Origin: CBDDCQ01 sp965226285
GTDB lineage: Bacteria; Bacteroidota; Bacteroidia; Flavobacteriales; Ichthyobacteriaceae
Assembly (NCBI GenBank): GCA_965226285.1
Contig: CBDDCQ010000006.1
Span: 992,001 to 1,056,000 of the forward strand
Reading direction: 5' to 3'
DNA length: 64,000 nucleotides
Below the pieces are notes generated by a model. The model did not search any database, was not told the DNA's origin, and saw nothing but the letters and a program-made list of their open reading frames with translations. Positions 32,084 to 40,519 of the stretch are shown piece by piece; positions within the stretch are counted from its first letter, which is position 1; the number at the start of each line of letters is the position of its first letter. Both the position numbers and the translations under genes were made by a program.

Positions 32084-35000
32084 TTAAAAATTAAACTGTA
32101 AATTCAAACCATAAGTTCTAGTAGAAGGCAAATTAAAATTATCTAAAGATTGATAATCACGTCCTGTGTTCATCGCTAACTCCGGATCGAAAGGTGCTTT
32201 TTTATAAAGGAAAAATAAATTGTTTGCCACTACAGAAATAACAATATTATTTAGTGACCAATTTAACTTTTCAGTATCCAATGTATAAGACAGAGATAAT
32301 TGACTAAGTCTGATATTAGTTCTGTCATATACATAAGGTTCTTTTATTCCGTTACGTCCCCCTATGGTTGTATAGTAATCTCTAGCAGATATTTTAGATA
32401 CCGCATTTCCATCTTTATCTACAGCATCTATTTCTACTCCACCTGCATCTCTGGCATCAGCCGTTCTTTTAGAAACACCATAACCATCTAACATTGCCTC
32501 CGCTTGACTCACTACTTTACCACCAAACTTGGCACTAAAGAGTATACCTAAACTAAATCCTTTATAAGTCAAATTGTTAGACCAACCCAGAGACCAATCT
32601 GGATTAGCATTGCCTATCAATTCTGTTGTTTCAGTTTTTCGAGGTTTACTATCGTCATCTAACATAATTCGTCCCTGGCTATCTCTTTTGAATTTATAAA
32701 CATAAATATCTCCAATAGATCCGTCCTTTACAAATTTAGAATCATAACCTTCCGCAACTCCTGTAGTAATAGGATTTCTTAAATCATCGTGTAATTTCTC
32801 TACTTTATTGGTATTTTGGGCATAGTTCAATGCAGTTTGCCAAGAAAAATCTTCAGTTTTAATAGGAACTGCATTCATGGTCAATTCAATACCTTTATTG
32901 ACAATACTACCTGCATTTACATAATAACTGGTGTAACCCGAACCGGAAGGTGCAGGTAATTCAATAAATTGATCTTTACTATTGATATGATAATATGTAA
33001 CATCAAACCCTATACGATTATCTAAGAATCTCCAATCTGCTCCAGCCTCAAAGCTACTAATCATCTCGGGTTTTAAATCTGTAAATGGTTTTTTAGTATT
33101 TCTATCAACACCTCCTCCTGCATTAATACCATGTTGTGGATTCACTCTATTAAAAGGTACGGGCATTGCCACATTAGTATAAGAAGTTCTGAGTTTAGCA
33201 AAAGATACAAAATCAGGTAAATCTACCATTTCATCGACTAGTACCGTAAGTCCAAAAGCAGGATAAAAATAAGATTCATTTCCAGTATCAGCCAAAGTAG
33301 AAGAAACGTCTCTTCTTCCTGATAAATCTAAAAACAACATATCTCTATATCCCAATTGTGTATTTACAAACATTCCTGTTTGTGCTGTTCTACTACCGTA
33401 AGTAGAGTTTACTTGTACATTGTCTGCTATATTGCCAAAGTGAAATTCATTAGCATATTTTAGACCATTGGTATCTGTATTTACAGCCACTCCTACCCCA
33501 TAATCTGCTCGTTGATAACTCATTCCTAAAACAGCATTCAAAGAAAAATCTCCAAACTCATTATTGTAGGTAAGTAATGCATCAGTATAAAGTAATCTAT
33601 CATCGTACTTTTTATAATCCCAACGACCATTTGCATGTGAATTAGTCGTGTTAGAACCTGCATAGATTTTATGTTCAAAAGATTTAATAGCATAATCATA
33701 ATTTCCTCTCACTTGGAATTTTAGACTTTCTAAAATATTATACTCTAATGCTAAATTAGCAATAACTCTCTTAGTAATATCTTCTTTAGGTTGTTTATTA
33801 ATAATCCAGTAGGGATTAGATTGATGATGATCGTTAACGAACCAATTTTGCAATTTCATATTTCTAAGGTTATCAAATTTTTCATACTCTTTGTATTGTG
33901 AAAAATCTCTTTCTCTAGGAAAAAAATAGAGTCCTGTAAGCGGATTTAAATAATATCCAGCAGGGTTTCTATTTTTTGATTTTTCTTGAGTAAGCATAAG
34001 GTTTGATGATAATTTTATTTTGTCATCAAAGAATTTAGTAGATTGGCGTAAACTTATATTGTGTTTTGAATACTCATTATTTTCTATAATACCTTTAGAA
34101 ATAGTATTAGAATATGAGAAAAATGCAGTAGTAGATCCGGCACTACCACTTATAGATACTCCATTAATCAAATTATATCCCGTTTTGAAGAATGCATCTA
34201 CATCAGACTGAGTATATTTTGTATTCCCTTTAGTATTAGACCAACTTTCTTTAGCTCCATCTTCTGCTCCATATTTGAACTGTAACTGGGGAGTTTCTAT
34301 AACATTTTCAAAAGTAACTCCAGAGTTCAAACTTATTTTCATTTTTCCTTCTTTTCCTTTTTTGGTAGTAATCACTACTACACCATTTGCCCCTTGACTA
34401 CCATAGAGAACTGCTGCATTTGCTCCCCTTAAAATATTGATGCTTTCAATATCATCAGGGTTGAGTTGTGAAAGCCCATCTCCTTCATCTGTTCCTCCCC
34501 ACATACCTACTTGGCTACCTCTATTGTTTGCCATAGGAATACCATCTATTACAAATAAAGGCTGACTATCACCGCTGATAGATTTGGCACCTCTCAGAAC
34601 TACTTTAGTAGAACCTCCAGCTCCTGAACTACTCTTTTTAATATCTACCCCCGCAGCTCTACCCGATAAACTGTTCATGATATTAATATCACGAGTTTCA
34701 GTAAGTTGTGAGGCTTCGACGGCTTGTTGAGCATAGGTCAAAGTCTTAGCCGATCTCTGAATCCCCAAAGCCGTTACTACTACATCATCGAGTACTTGAG
34801 TATCTGTCTCCATTATCATATCTACTACTACACTACCCGTCGTAGAACTACCCACAGTAAATTTTTTACTGATCATACCTATAAAAGAAAAAACCAATAC
34901 ATCATTTGTATTGGATTCGATAAAATATTTTCCATCGAAATCCGTGGTAGTTCCTTTTTGAGTTCCCTCAATTAGAACGCTTACTCCTGGTAAAGGTTGA

Positions 35001-35104
35001 CCATCTTCTTTTGAAGTAACTGTACCAGAAACTTTTATCTGTGCAAATGAAAATTGCACGATCAAAATTAAAAATATTGATAAAACGTACTTGATATTAT
35101 TCAT
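32084..35104 (-). CDS. SusC/RagA-family TonB-linked outer-membrane transporter (locus 1)
   Basis: 1006 residues with signal peptide MNNIKYVLSIFLILIVQFSFAQ. A carboxypeptidase-regulatory-like domain follows (residues ~23-105: KVSGTVTSKEDGQPLPGVSV, TDFDGKYFIE). Then come the plug (DVVVTALGIQRSAKTLTYA, SLSGRAAGVDI, LFVIDGIPM, ILRGANAAVLYGSQGANGVV) and a long beta-barrel ending in YGLNLQFNF. It imports a ligand delivered by its SusD partner across the outer membrane using TonB energy. It is transcribed from its own probable promoter ~100 bp upstream. No STN domain is present, so it probably does not signal to an anti-sigma factor. Confidence 0.95.
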   Translation of the reverse strand: MNNIKYVLSIFLILIVQFSFAQIKVSGTVTSKEDGQPLPGVSVLIEGTQKGTTTDFDGKYFIESNTNDVLVFSFIGMISKKFTVGSSTTGSVVVDMIMETDTQVLDDVVVTALGIQRSAKTLTYAQQAVEASQLTETRDINIMNSLSGRAAGVDIKKSSSGAGGSTKVVLRGAKSISGDSQPLFVIDGIPMANNRGSQVGMWGGTDEGDGLSQLNPDDIESINILRGANAAVLYGSQGANGVVVITTKKGKEGKMKISLNSGVTFENVIETPQLQFKYGAEDGAKESWSNTKGNTKYTQSDVDAFFKTGYNLINGVSISGSAGSTTAFFSYSNTISKGIIENNEYSKHNISLRQSTKFFDDKIKLSSNLMLTQEKSKNRNPAGYYLNPLTGLYFFPRERDFSQYKEYEKFDNLRNMKLQNWFVNDHHQSNPYWIINKQPKEDITKRVIANLALEYNILESLKFQVRGNYDYAIKSFEHKIYAGSNTTNSHANGRWDYKKYDDRLLYTDALLTYNNEFGDFSLNAVLGMSYQRADYGVGVAVNTDTNGLKYANEFHFGNIADNVQVNSTYGSRTAQTGMFVNTQLGYRDMLFLDLSGRRDVSSTLADTGNESYFYPAFGLTVLVDEMVDLPDFVSFAKLRTSYTNVAMPVPFNRVNPQHGINAGGGVDRNTKKPFTDLKPEMISSFEAGADWRFLDNRIGFDVTYYHINSKDQFIELPAPSGSGYTSYYVNAGSIVNKGIELTMNAVPIKTEDFSWQTALNYAQNTNKVEKLHDDLRNPITTGVAEGYDSKFVKDGSIGDIYVYKFKRDSQGRIMLDDDSKPRKTETTELIGNANPDWSLGWSNNLTYKGFSLGILFSAKFGGKVVSQAEAMLDGYGVSKRTADARDAGGVEIDAVDKDGNAVSKISARDYYTTIGGRNGIKEPYVYDRTNIRLSQLSLSYTLDTEKLNWSLNNIVISVVANNLFFLYKKAPFDPELAMNTGRDYQSLDNFNLPSTRTYGLNLQFNF

Positions 35105-35207
35105 ATTTAATTATAAATTTATTTTAGGTTCTATATTTGAAAACTACTCTTCTAAATCTTAAAGATAAGAACCTTTGTATCTTTAGTATTAGAAAAAAAT
35201 AACGGCA

Positions 35208-35237
35208 CAAATTTAGAAAAAAATTACAATAAACAAA
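35208..35237 (-). promoter_or_regulatory. Promoter of susC (locus 1)
   Basis: On the minus strand: TTTG (35237-35234), 18-bp spacer, TAAATTTG (35215-35208). The 5' leader would be about 100 nt. The rest of the 304-bp gap up to the DUF4838 gene shows nothing else I can name. Confidence 0.6.
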
Positions 35238-35408
35238 CTATTTAATCTTGAATTGTAATATGTGATATTTGTATCTTATACATAATTGAAAATTATTTTA
35301 GTGTTTGCAATGTCTCCCAATTTAAACACACCTCATAATTATAAAAAAACATGTAATTATCTAACTAACCGCATTTTGAGATCAAAAAAATATAGGTATT
35401 ATATGAGG

Positions 35409-37622
35409 TTAATTTATAATAATCTCATCTGCAAAAATCCACGCAGGCAAACCGGCTGCATGATGCCAATAAGGTGCCCTACGCATATTTTCTGCATACA
35501 CCTTGATGTAGCGTACTTTAGTAGTTTTAAATTTAGCCTTAAAATTTTGTATATCATTTACTTTACTCTTTCTGTATAGTAGCTTTAAATTCTTAATAAC
35601 TGCTAATCTTTTAAATTTTTTCCCATCTACAGAGCCCAAATACACTACCTTTTTAGGAAAAAACACAACATGATTGGTAACTTGCAGAAAAGCAGTGGCA
35701 ATCGTTTTTACTGGCACTACCTTTTCTAAATCTATCACTGCTTCCATATGGTTGCCTTCAAAGCCCAGCCAATTGGCGTAAAAACTAGCACCTCCCAAAG
35801 CACCATCTGTTAAAGTTTGTGGATCTTCTTTAGCATATTTTTTAGGCTGGGTCAGTAGCATTACTTTTTTTCCTTGAGCTTTATTGGATTGCAAAGCTAC
35901 TTTTAGGATTTTACGATAATCTGCTATATATTCAGATACCCTATACCCCATTTCATTCATCAAAGTAATATGAGATTGTTTACATATTTTTTCAAAATCA
36001 TTCAACTTTTGTACAACTTTAGGATTTACCTTTTTTACACCATTTTCCATTACATATAAAGAAAACTCCGGATTGCGATTGGTTTTACACATTTCCAAAA
36101 AAGTATAATCTATACTTATACCTGCACGCAAAACCCTATTTAAAAGTTCACTATCATGTTTTACAGCTTGAACAGCTTGATGAAAAAAACCAATATATTT
36201 TTTTAATAATTCAGGTTTTAAAAAACTTTCAAAACCCTGTGAGGGATCCCCATACAAAAATAAGAAAAAACCTTTATCTTTTTGTATTTGGCTATGTATC
36301 AAATCAATATATCTCCTAATATAAACACCCGCTTGCTTGTAGTAACCTTCCGTAAACTCAAAAATAATATCTTTGGTTTTCAAGTCTGGATTCCATAAGA
36401 GTTTTGCCATCAAATACGCCCTTAATTCAAAGAGTTCACTAGGGTTGTTACTGTGTTGCTCAAAAACCCATTTGGCATTAGAATTTTTGAAAAACTTAAT
36501 ATCGGGTTCTAAGGTATGTATATTCGGAAAAGGTGCCAAAAAATTAGTAAACTGCGTAGTATAATTCCATATTCTAATATTATTTGTAAGGACACTCCAT
36601 CCCCTTAAATCGTTCGCAAAATCTTTACATTTTTCCGTAATACTGGCACTTCTATCACATTCTATGGAGCAAAGCGTTATCAAAACATTTTTTAAAGGCT
36701 TAGTTTTACAGGGCTTTCTGGTATGCTGATACGCCAATGTAGAGATGGTTTTATCGGGAAAATACTTAGCTACTTTATTCACGAACCTTATCAAACTACC
36801 CGAATGACTACCCTCTTGCTCATCAATGGTTTTACAATTTTTACATTGGCAGTACTGCGTATTATCATTGGTACTTACTGATAGTATTTTAGCTTTAGAG
36901 TATTTTTTAAAAAAAGACGTTACAGAATCTCTTACAATTTGATAAACCTTTTCATTGGTCAAACAAAGTTGGGTAGGCAATCGCTTATTACCTATCAAAG
37001 CAAAATATTCTGGGTGTTTTTTGTAGAATTTATCTCGTGGTATCATCTTATGAAAAGTGTGTACCTTAGCTATAGGAACATAATAGGGAAAGGCTTTGGT
37101 AGTTACTTTATGCCATGCGGCAAACGAAGAGTTTTTATAAAACAATCTTGCGTGAACCGTTCGCGTATGAATAGGAGGTGTGTAGTCAAAATATAGACTT
37201 TTATCGATAGTCAAAACCTTTGTTTTAGGAATATTCATAGCGTCTGGAGCGTACCATTTACATTTAAAATTTTGTTTTAAAAACTCATGTACAGCATTAG
37301 AAAGTCCTTCTATAGAACCCGAACTTATCCATAAATTATCACCTTTTACCTGAAATACAATCCGCTGAGGATGTAAATTCTCATCAGTTTTTAAAATAAT
37401 CACTTTTTTCTCTTTAGGAAGAGTTGAGACTATAGGTAAACGATAATCTACTATTTGTTCAATGTATTTTTGCAAAGTTTTGGCAGGATTATTAATTTCA
37501 GTATCAAAAGTTTCATCAAATACAATCACATAATCACTTTTGCCATTTTCTACAATAGTCATTTTGTCAGTTCTACAAGCCACCAAAAAGAGTACACTTA
37601 AAAGGTATATAATTTTTTTCAT
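35409..37622 (-). CDS. DUF4838 lipoprotein, glycoside-hydrolase-like
   Basis: 737 residues with lipoprotein signal MKKIIYLLSVLFLVAC (Cys 16). The N-terminal ~140 residues resemble the alpha-glucuronidase/hexosaminidase-type N-domain (TLQKYIEQIVDYRLPIV, SIEGLSNAVHEFL). Residues ~190-480 match the DUF4838 core: PEYFALIGNKR, LCLTNEKVYQIV, LSVSTNDNTQYCQCKNC and a RLWNYTT-like NIRIWNYTTQF strand. The C-terminal ~150 residues (ASFYANWLGFEGNHMEAVID to the end) look like a discoidin/F5-8C carbohydrate-binding domain. It is probably a surface glycosidase or glycan-binding protein of the locus 1 uptake system. It is encoded just upstream of susC on the same strand. The precise substrate is unknown. Confidence 0.82.
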   Translation of the reverse strand: MKKIIYLLSVLFLVACRTDKMTIVENGKSDYVIVFDETFDTEINNPAKTLQKYIEQIVDYRLPIVSTLPKEKKVIILKTDENLHPQRIVFQVKGDNLWISSGSIEGLSNAVHEFLKQNFKCKWYAPDAMNIPKTKVLTIDKSLYFDYTPPIHTRTVHARLFYKNSSFAAWHKVTTKAFPYYVPIAKVHTFHKMIPRDKFYKKHPEYFALIGNKRLPTQLCLTNEKVYQIVRDSVTSFFKKYSKAKILSVSTNDNTQYCQCKNCKTIDEQEGSHSGSLIRFVNKVAKYFPDKTISTLAYQHTRKPCKTKPLKNVLITLCSIECDRSASITEKCKDFANDLRGWSVLTNNIRIWNYTTQFTNFLAPFPNIHTLEPDIKFFKNSNAKWVFEQHSNNPSELFELRAYLMAKLLWNPDLKTKDIIFEFTEGYYKQAGVYIRRYIDLIHSQIQKDKGFFLFLYGDPSQGFESFLKPELLKKYIGFFHQAVQAVKHDSELLNRVLRAGISIDYTFLEMCKTNRNPEFSLYVMENGVKKVNPKVVQKLNDFEKICKQSHITLMNEMGYRVSEYIADYRKILKVALQSNKAQGKKVMLLTQPKKYAKEDPQTLTDGALGGASFYANWLGFEGNHMEAVIDLEKVVPVKTIATAFLQVTNHVVFFPKKVVYLGSVDGKKFKRLAVIKNLKLLYRKSKVNDIQNFKAKFKTTKVRYIKVYAENMRRAPYWHHAAGLPAWIFADEIIIN

Positions 37623-37886
37623 AATCTAATCAGAATTTAATGTAGACAACTCGTAATGAAATCTGTTAATTTTTAAGTTTTAAAAATTAATACACTTATA
37701 CAAAACTTACTATATTTACTCACAAGCAAAATTACTGAAATTTTCTTTTCTATAGATAAATTTTGCAAAGAATTTATTCTATTCGTACAAAAACATCTCA
37801 TTTTAAATGGTAAAAAGCGAATTAGAAAATCTAAAACGTCTTTAAGTAATAATTATTCAAATTTTATAAAAAACAAGTAATAAAAG

Positions 37887-37916
37887 TTTGTGTTTAAATA
37901 TAAATAATTATTTTTG
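37887..37916 (+). promoter_or_regulatory. Promoter of the SRP RNA gene
   Basis: TTTG (37887-37890), 18-bp spacer, TATTTTTG (37909-37916). The RNA start falls just downstream. Confidence 0.7.
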
Positions 37917-37917
37917 C

Positions 37918-38019
37918 AAATGGCAAGTCCTACACAACCAGCTCCTGTGGAATCCCCCAGGGTGGGAACGCAGCAAGGGTACATGGTTGTAGCGGTGTGA
38001 TGTAGGTAGCTTGCCATTT
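37918..38019 (+). ncRNA. ffs: Signal recognition particle RNA (4.5S type)
   Basis: A hairpin RNA of about 100 nt. The terminal stem AAATGGCAAG (37918-37927) pairs with CTTGCCATTT (38010-38019). Near the loop are the conserved SRP domain IV elements, AATCCCCCAGGGTGGGAACG on one side and CAGCAAGGGTA on the other. These hold the symmetric and asymmetric internal loops that bind Ffh. A T-run (TTTTTTT) follows as terminator. With Ffh it targets nascent membrane proteins to the translocon. The match to bacterial small SRP RNA is clear; the exact ends are uncertain by a few bases. Confidence 0.93.
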
Positions 38020-38048
38020 TTTTAGAGTAACCTCCTAAAACATATTTT

Positions 38049-38246
38049 ATGTATCTTAAATTATTACTCATTACTCTTGTATTCTTACTATTGGCTATAG
38101 GAGGTATTGCAATTAAAATTTTGGTGAAAAAGGATGGGAAATTTTCAGGAACTTGTGCCAGCCAAAATCCATATTTAAATAAAGAGGGGGAGAGTTGCAT
38201 GCTATGCGGTAAGCCTATTGAGAAAATAGGAGATTGTGAGAATTAA
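38049..38246 (+). CDS. Small cysteine-rich membrane protein (NqrM-like)
   Basis: A 65-residue protein with one N-terminal membrane helix (YLKLLLITLVFLLLAIGGIAI) and a short tail with four cysteines: SGTCASQ, SCMLCGK and GDCEN. This layout, a single helix, a basic linker, G-x-C and then a Cys cluster, recalls NqrM (DUF539). NqrM assists iron insertion into the Na(+)-translocating NADH:quinone reductase. Bacteroidota carry several small proteins of this shape, so the specific function is uncertain. It lies 30 bp after the SRP RNA and about 20 bp before the sigma-factor gene. Confidence 0.6.
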   Translation: MYLKLLLITLVFLLLAIGGIAIKILVKKDGKFSGTCASQNPYLNKEGESCMLCGKPIEKIGDCEN

Positions 38247-38266
38247 AATTAAAAAAAGTTTTTCTT

Positions 38267-38818
38267 TTGAAGAATACTCAAATACTTCAGTGTATAAAAG
38301 CTGCTTTGTATAAAGATAGTCAGCAGGCGTATGATTTTTTATTGAGGTACTATTGGAAAGATATTTACAATTACATCTTTAGTAAAGTAAAAAATACTAA
38401 TACAGCAGAGGATCTAACTATAGAGACTTTTACCAAAGTTTTTAGAAAACTCGATTTATATAGCCCCGATTTTGACTTTAAAACCTGGATGATTTCCATT
38501 GCTCACAATATGGTGATGGATTATTTTAAAAAACAGCGTAAGAGTATTATCGTTATAGAACAAGATGAAATGCCTATAGTAAAAGACTTTGAGATGTCTG
38601 TAGAGGAACTGGTTATCAAAAATCAACAAAAAGAACATATTCGTATGTTTATAAGTAAGCTCAAAACTAATTATAGGCAAGTGATAGAGCTTCGTTATCT
38701 CAAAGAGCTGAGCTATAATGAAATATCAGAAGAATTAGGGGTTTCGTTAGATAATGTAAAAATAAGGATACTTAGAGCAAAAAAGATACTCTATGATTTG
38801 ATTATGAAACATAAATAA
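38267..38818 (+). CDS. RNA polymerase sigma-70 factor, ECF type (TTG start)
   Basis: A 183-residue sigma factor of the ECF group. Region 2 is at residues ~20-90 (FLLRYYWKDIYNYIFSKV, AEDLTIETFTKVFRKLD, FKTWMISIAHNMVMDYFKKQR). Region 4 is at ~125-178 (LKTNYRQVIELRYLKELSYN EISEELGVSLDNVKIRI). No anti-sigma gene is adjacent. The only start that gives the full region 2 with a normal N-terminus is TTG at 38267, since the frame is open back to 38240 without an ATG. The neighbours (an outer-membrane protein and lipA, downstream) suggest a conserved housekeeping cluster rather than a SusC-linked ECF/anti-sigma pair. Confidence 0.9.
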   Translation: MKNTQILQCIKAALYKDSQQAYDFLLRYYWKDIYNYIFSKVKNTNTAEDLTIETFTKVFRKLDLYSPDFDFKTWMISIAHNMVMDYFKKQRKSIIVIEQDEMPIVKDFEMSVEELVIKNQQKEHIRMFISKLKTNYRQVIELRYLKELSYNEISEELGVSLDNVKIRILRAKKILYDLIMKHK

Positions 38819-38870
38819 AAAAATCTATAAATTTGCTGCTGTGTATTTTCAATTATATAGTTTCTCATAT

Positions 38871-39647
38871 ATGAGGTATAGAGTTTTATTTATACTCGTT
38901 TTTAATGTTCTTTCTGCTTTTAGTCAGGAGGTTACTAAGGTTAAGAAAAAAATAAATAGTACAACACCTGATATTAGGGGTATACTATATACTGATATGC
39001 ACAGTGGCTCTATTGGGATAGCTTCTAATGGTTATCTTTTAAACTATAGGAGGCATTGGCTCGGTAGTGTTTTTTATCACTATGGTTTTGAAGTGGACTT
39101 AGGTATATTACAGCATGAAAAAGAGGTAGCTGTAGAGAGTAATATATACTCTGGACAGAGCAGTTATATATATGGCAGACTCAATAGTCTATATAGTTTG
39201 AGATTGGGATTCGGTATGGATAATAGACTTATACCAAAAAGAGAAATAGGAGCTGTAAAGCTTAGTTATCACTATTATGGAGGTTTGTCTTTAGGTATTA
39301 CAATACCTACCTACCTTAAAGTAAATGTAAATTATGGAATGAATAAACATATAAAATCGAAGATAGAGAAGTACGATCCTAATAAGCACTCTAATCAAGA
39401 GATGATAATGGGAGGTACTTTTTTCCTTAGAGGGATTGGAGATTTGGCAATACATCCAGGTATATATGGTAAAGCCGGATTGAGTTTTGAATACAGTCCT
39501 ATTAAGGAAAAGATTTATTCAGTAGAAATAGGGGCTTTATGTGATTATTATTTTACGGAAATACCTATTATGCACGATGCTAAGAATTACAGTTATTATT
39601 TTGCGTTTTATGTATCGCTTAATTATGGAAAGAAATGGATACATTAG
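38871..39647 (+). CDS. Predicted outer-membrane beta-barrel protein, unknown
   Basis: From the ATG at 38871, 258 residues with the signal peptide MRYRVLFILVFNVLSAFSQ. An earlier in-frame ATG at 38841 would add an unlikely N-terminal extension. The body is rich in alternating aromatic/polar strands and Gly-Tyr turns (RGILYTDMHSGSIGIASNGY, HYYGGLSLGITI, GIYGKAGLSFEYS) and ends on YYFAFYVSLNYGKKWIH. That pattern is expected of an 8- to 10-stranded barrel. I do not recognise a named family. Its end overlaps the lipA start by 13 bp, so the two are probably co-translated. Confidence 0.7.
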   Translation: MRYRVLFILVFNVLSAFSQEVTKVKKKINSTTPDIRGILYTDMHSGSIGIASNGYLLNYRRHWLGSVFYHYGFEVDLGILQHEKEVAVESNIYSGQSSYIYGRLNSLYSLRLGFGMDNRLIPKREIGAVKLSYHYYGGLSLGITIPTYLKVNVNYGMNKHIKSKIEKYDPNKHSNQEMIMGGTFFLRGIGDLAIHPGIYGKAGLSFEYSPIKEKIYSVEIGALCDYYFTEIPIMHDAKNYSYYFAFYVSLNYGKKWIH

Positions 39648-40513
39648 TTAAAGCTAAAGAAAATAGTATAAAAACTCAAAAACCAAAGTGGCTAAAGGTG
39701 AAATTACCCACAGGTAAAAAATACAAAGATCTTAGAGGTCTGGTAGATAAATACAAGTTACATACAATTTGTGAAAGTGGTAATTGTCCTAATATGGGAG
39801 AGTGTTGGGGAGAAGGCACAGCTACCTTTATGATATTAGGTAATATATGTACGCGCTCTTGTGGGTTTTGTGCAGTAAATACGGGCAGACCTTTAGAGGT
39901 AGATTGGGGTGAACCTGATAAAGTAGCTCGTTCTATTAAACTGATGCAGATCAAACATGCTGTACTTACTTCTGTAGATAGAGATGAATTATCTGATGGA
40001 GGTTCTATTATTTGGGCTGAAACTATTAAAGCCGTAAGAAGAATTAGCCCCGGCACTACTATGGAAACGCTCATACCTGATTTTATGGGAATATATAGGA
40101 ATATAGACAGAATTATAGCCTTAGCTCCAGAAGTGATTTCACATAACATTGAAACAGTAAAAAGGCTTACAAGACAGGTGAGGATACAAGCTCGCTATGA
40201 TAGAAGTTTAGAAGTACTTAAATATATAAAAGACCAAGGGCAAAGGAGAACCAAAACAGGAATTATGCTTGGTTTAGGAGAGCGAGAACACGAAGTAGTA
40301 GAAACTTTAGAAGACCTTAAAAAGACTAATGTAAATATTGTAACTATAGGGCAATATTTACAACCTACGCCAAAGCATTTACCAGTGAAGAAATTTATAA
40401 ATCCCAGCCAATTTGATAGATATAAACAAATAGGTCTTAGTATGGGATTTGATTTTGTAGAGAGTGGACCATTGGTAAGATCATCGTATAAGGCACAAAG
40501 CCACTTAGTATAA
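39635..40513 (+). CDS. lipA: Lipoyl synthase
   Basis: A 292-residue radical-SAM enzyme that inserts two sulfurs into octanoyl groups on lipoyl domains. The auxiliary cluster is C46, C51 and C57 (CESGNCPNMGEC). The radical-SAM cluster is C72, C76 and C79 (CTRSCGFC). VLTSVDRDELSDGG, MLGLGE and the C-terminal serine-containing VRSSYKAQ match the family. Length is normal. It overlaps the preceding membrane-protein gene by 13 bp and converges with the M16 peptidase gene 6 bp away. The assignment is firm. Confidence 0.97.
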   Translation: MDTLVKAKENSIKTQKPKWLKVKLPTGKKYKDLRGLVDKYKLHTICESGNCPNMGECWGEGTATFMILGNICTRSCGFCAVNTGRPLEVDWGEPDKVARSIKLMQIKHAVLTSVDRDELSDGGSIIWAETIKAVRRISPGTTMETLIPDFMGIYRNIDRIIALAPEVISHNIETVKRLTRQVRIQARYDRSLEVLKYIKDQGQRRTKTGIMLGLGEREHEVVETLEDLKKTNVNIVTIGQYLQPTPKHLPVKKFINPSQFDRYKQIGLSMGFDFVESGPLVRSSYKAQSHLV

Positions 40514-40519
40514 GAATTC

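Noticed and set aside
38841..38870. Earlier ATG for the outer-membrane protein before lipA
   Set aside because: The ATG at 38871 gives a canonical signal peptide directly; the extension adds 10 residues ahead of it.
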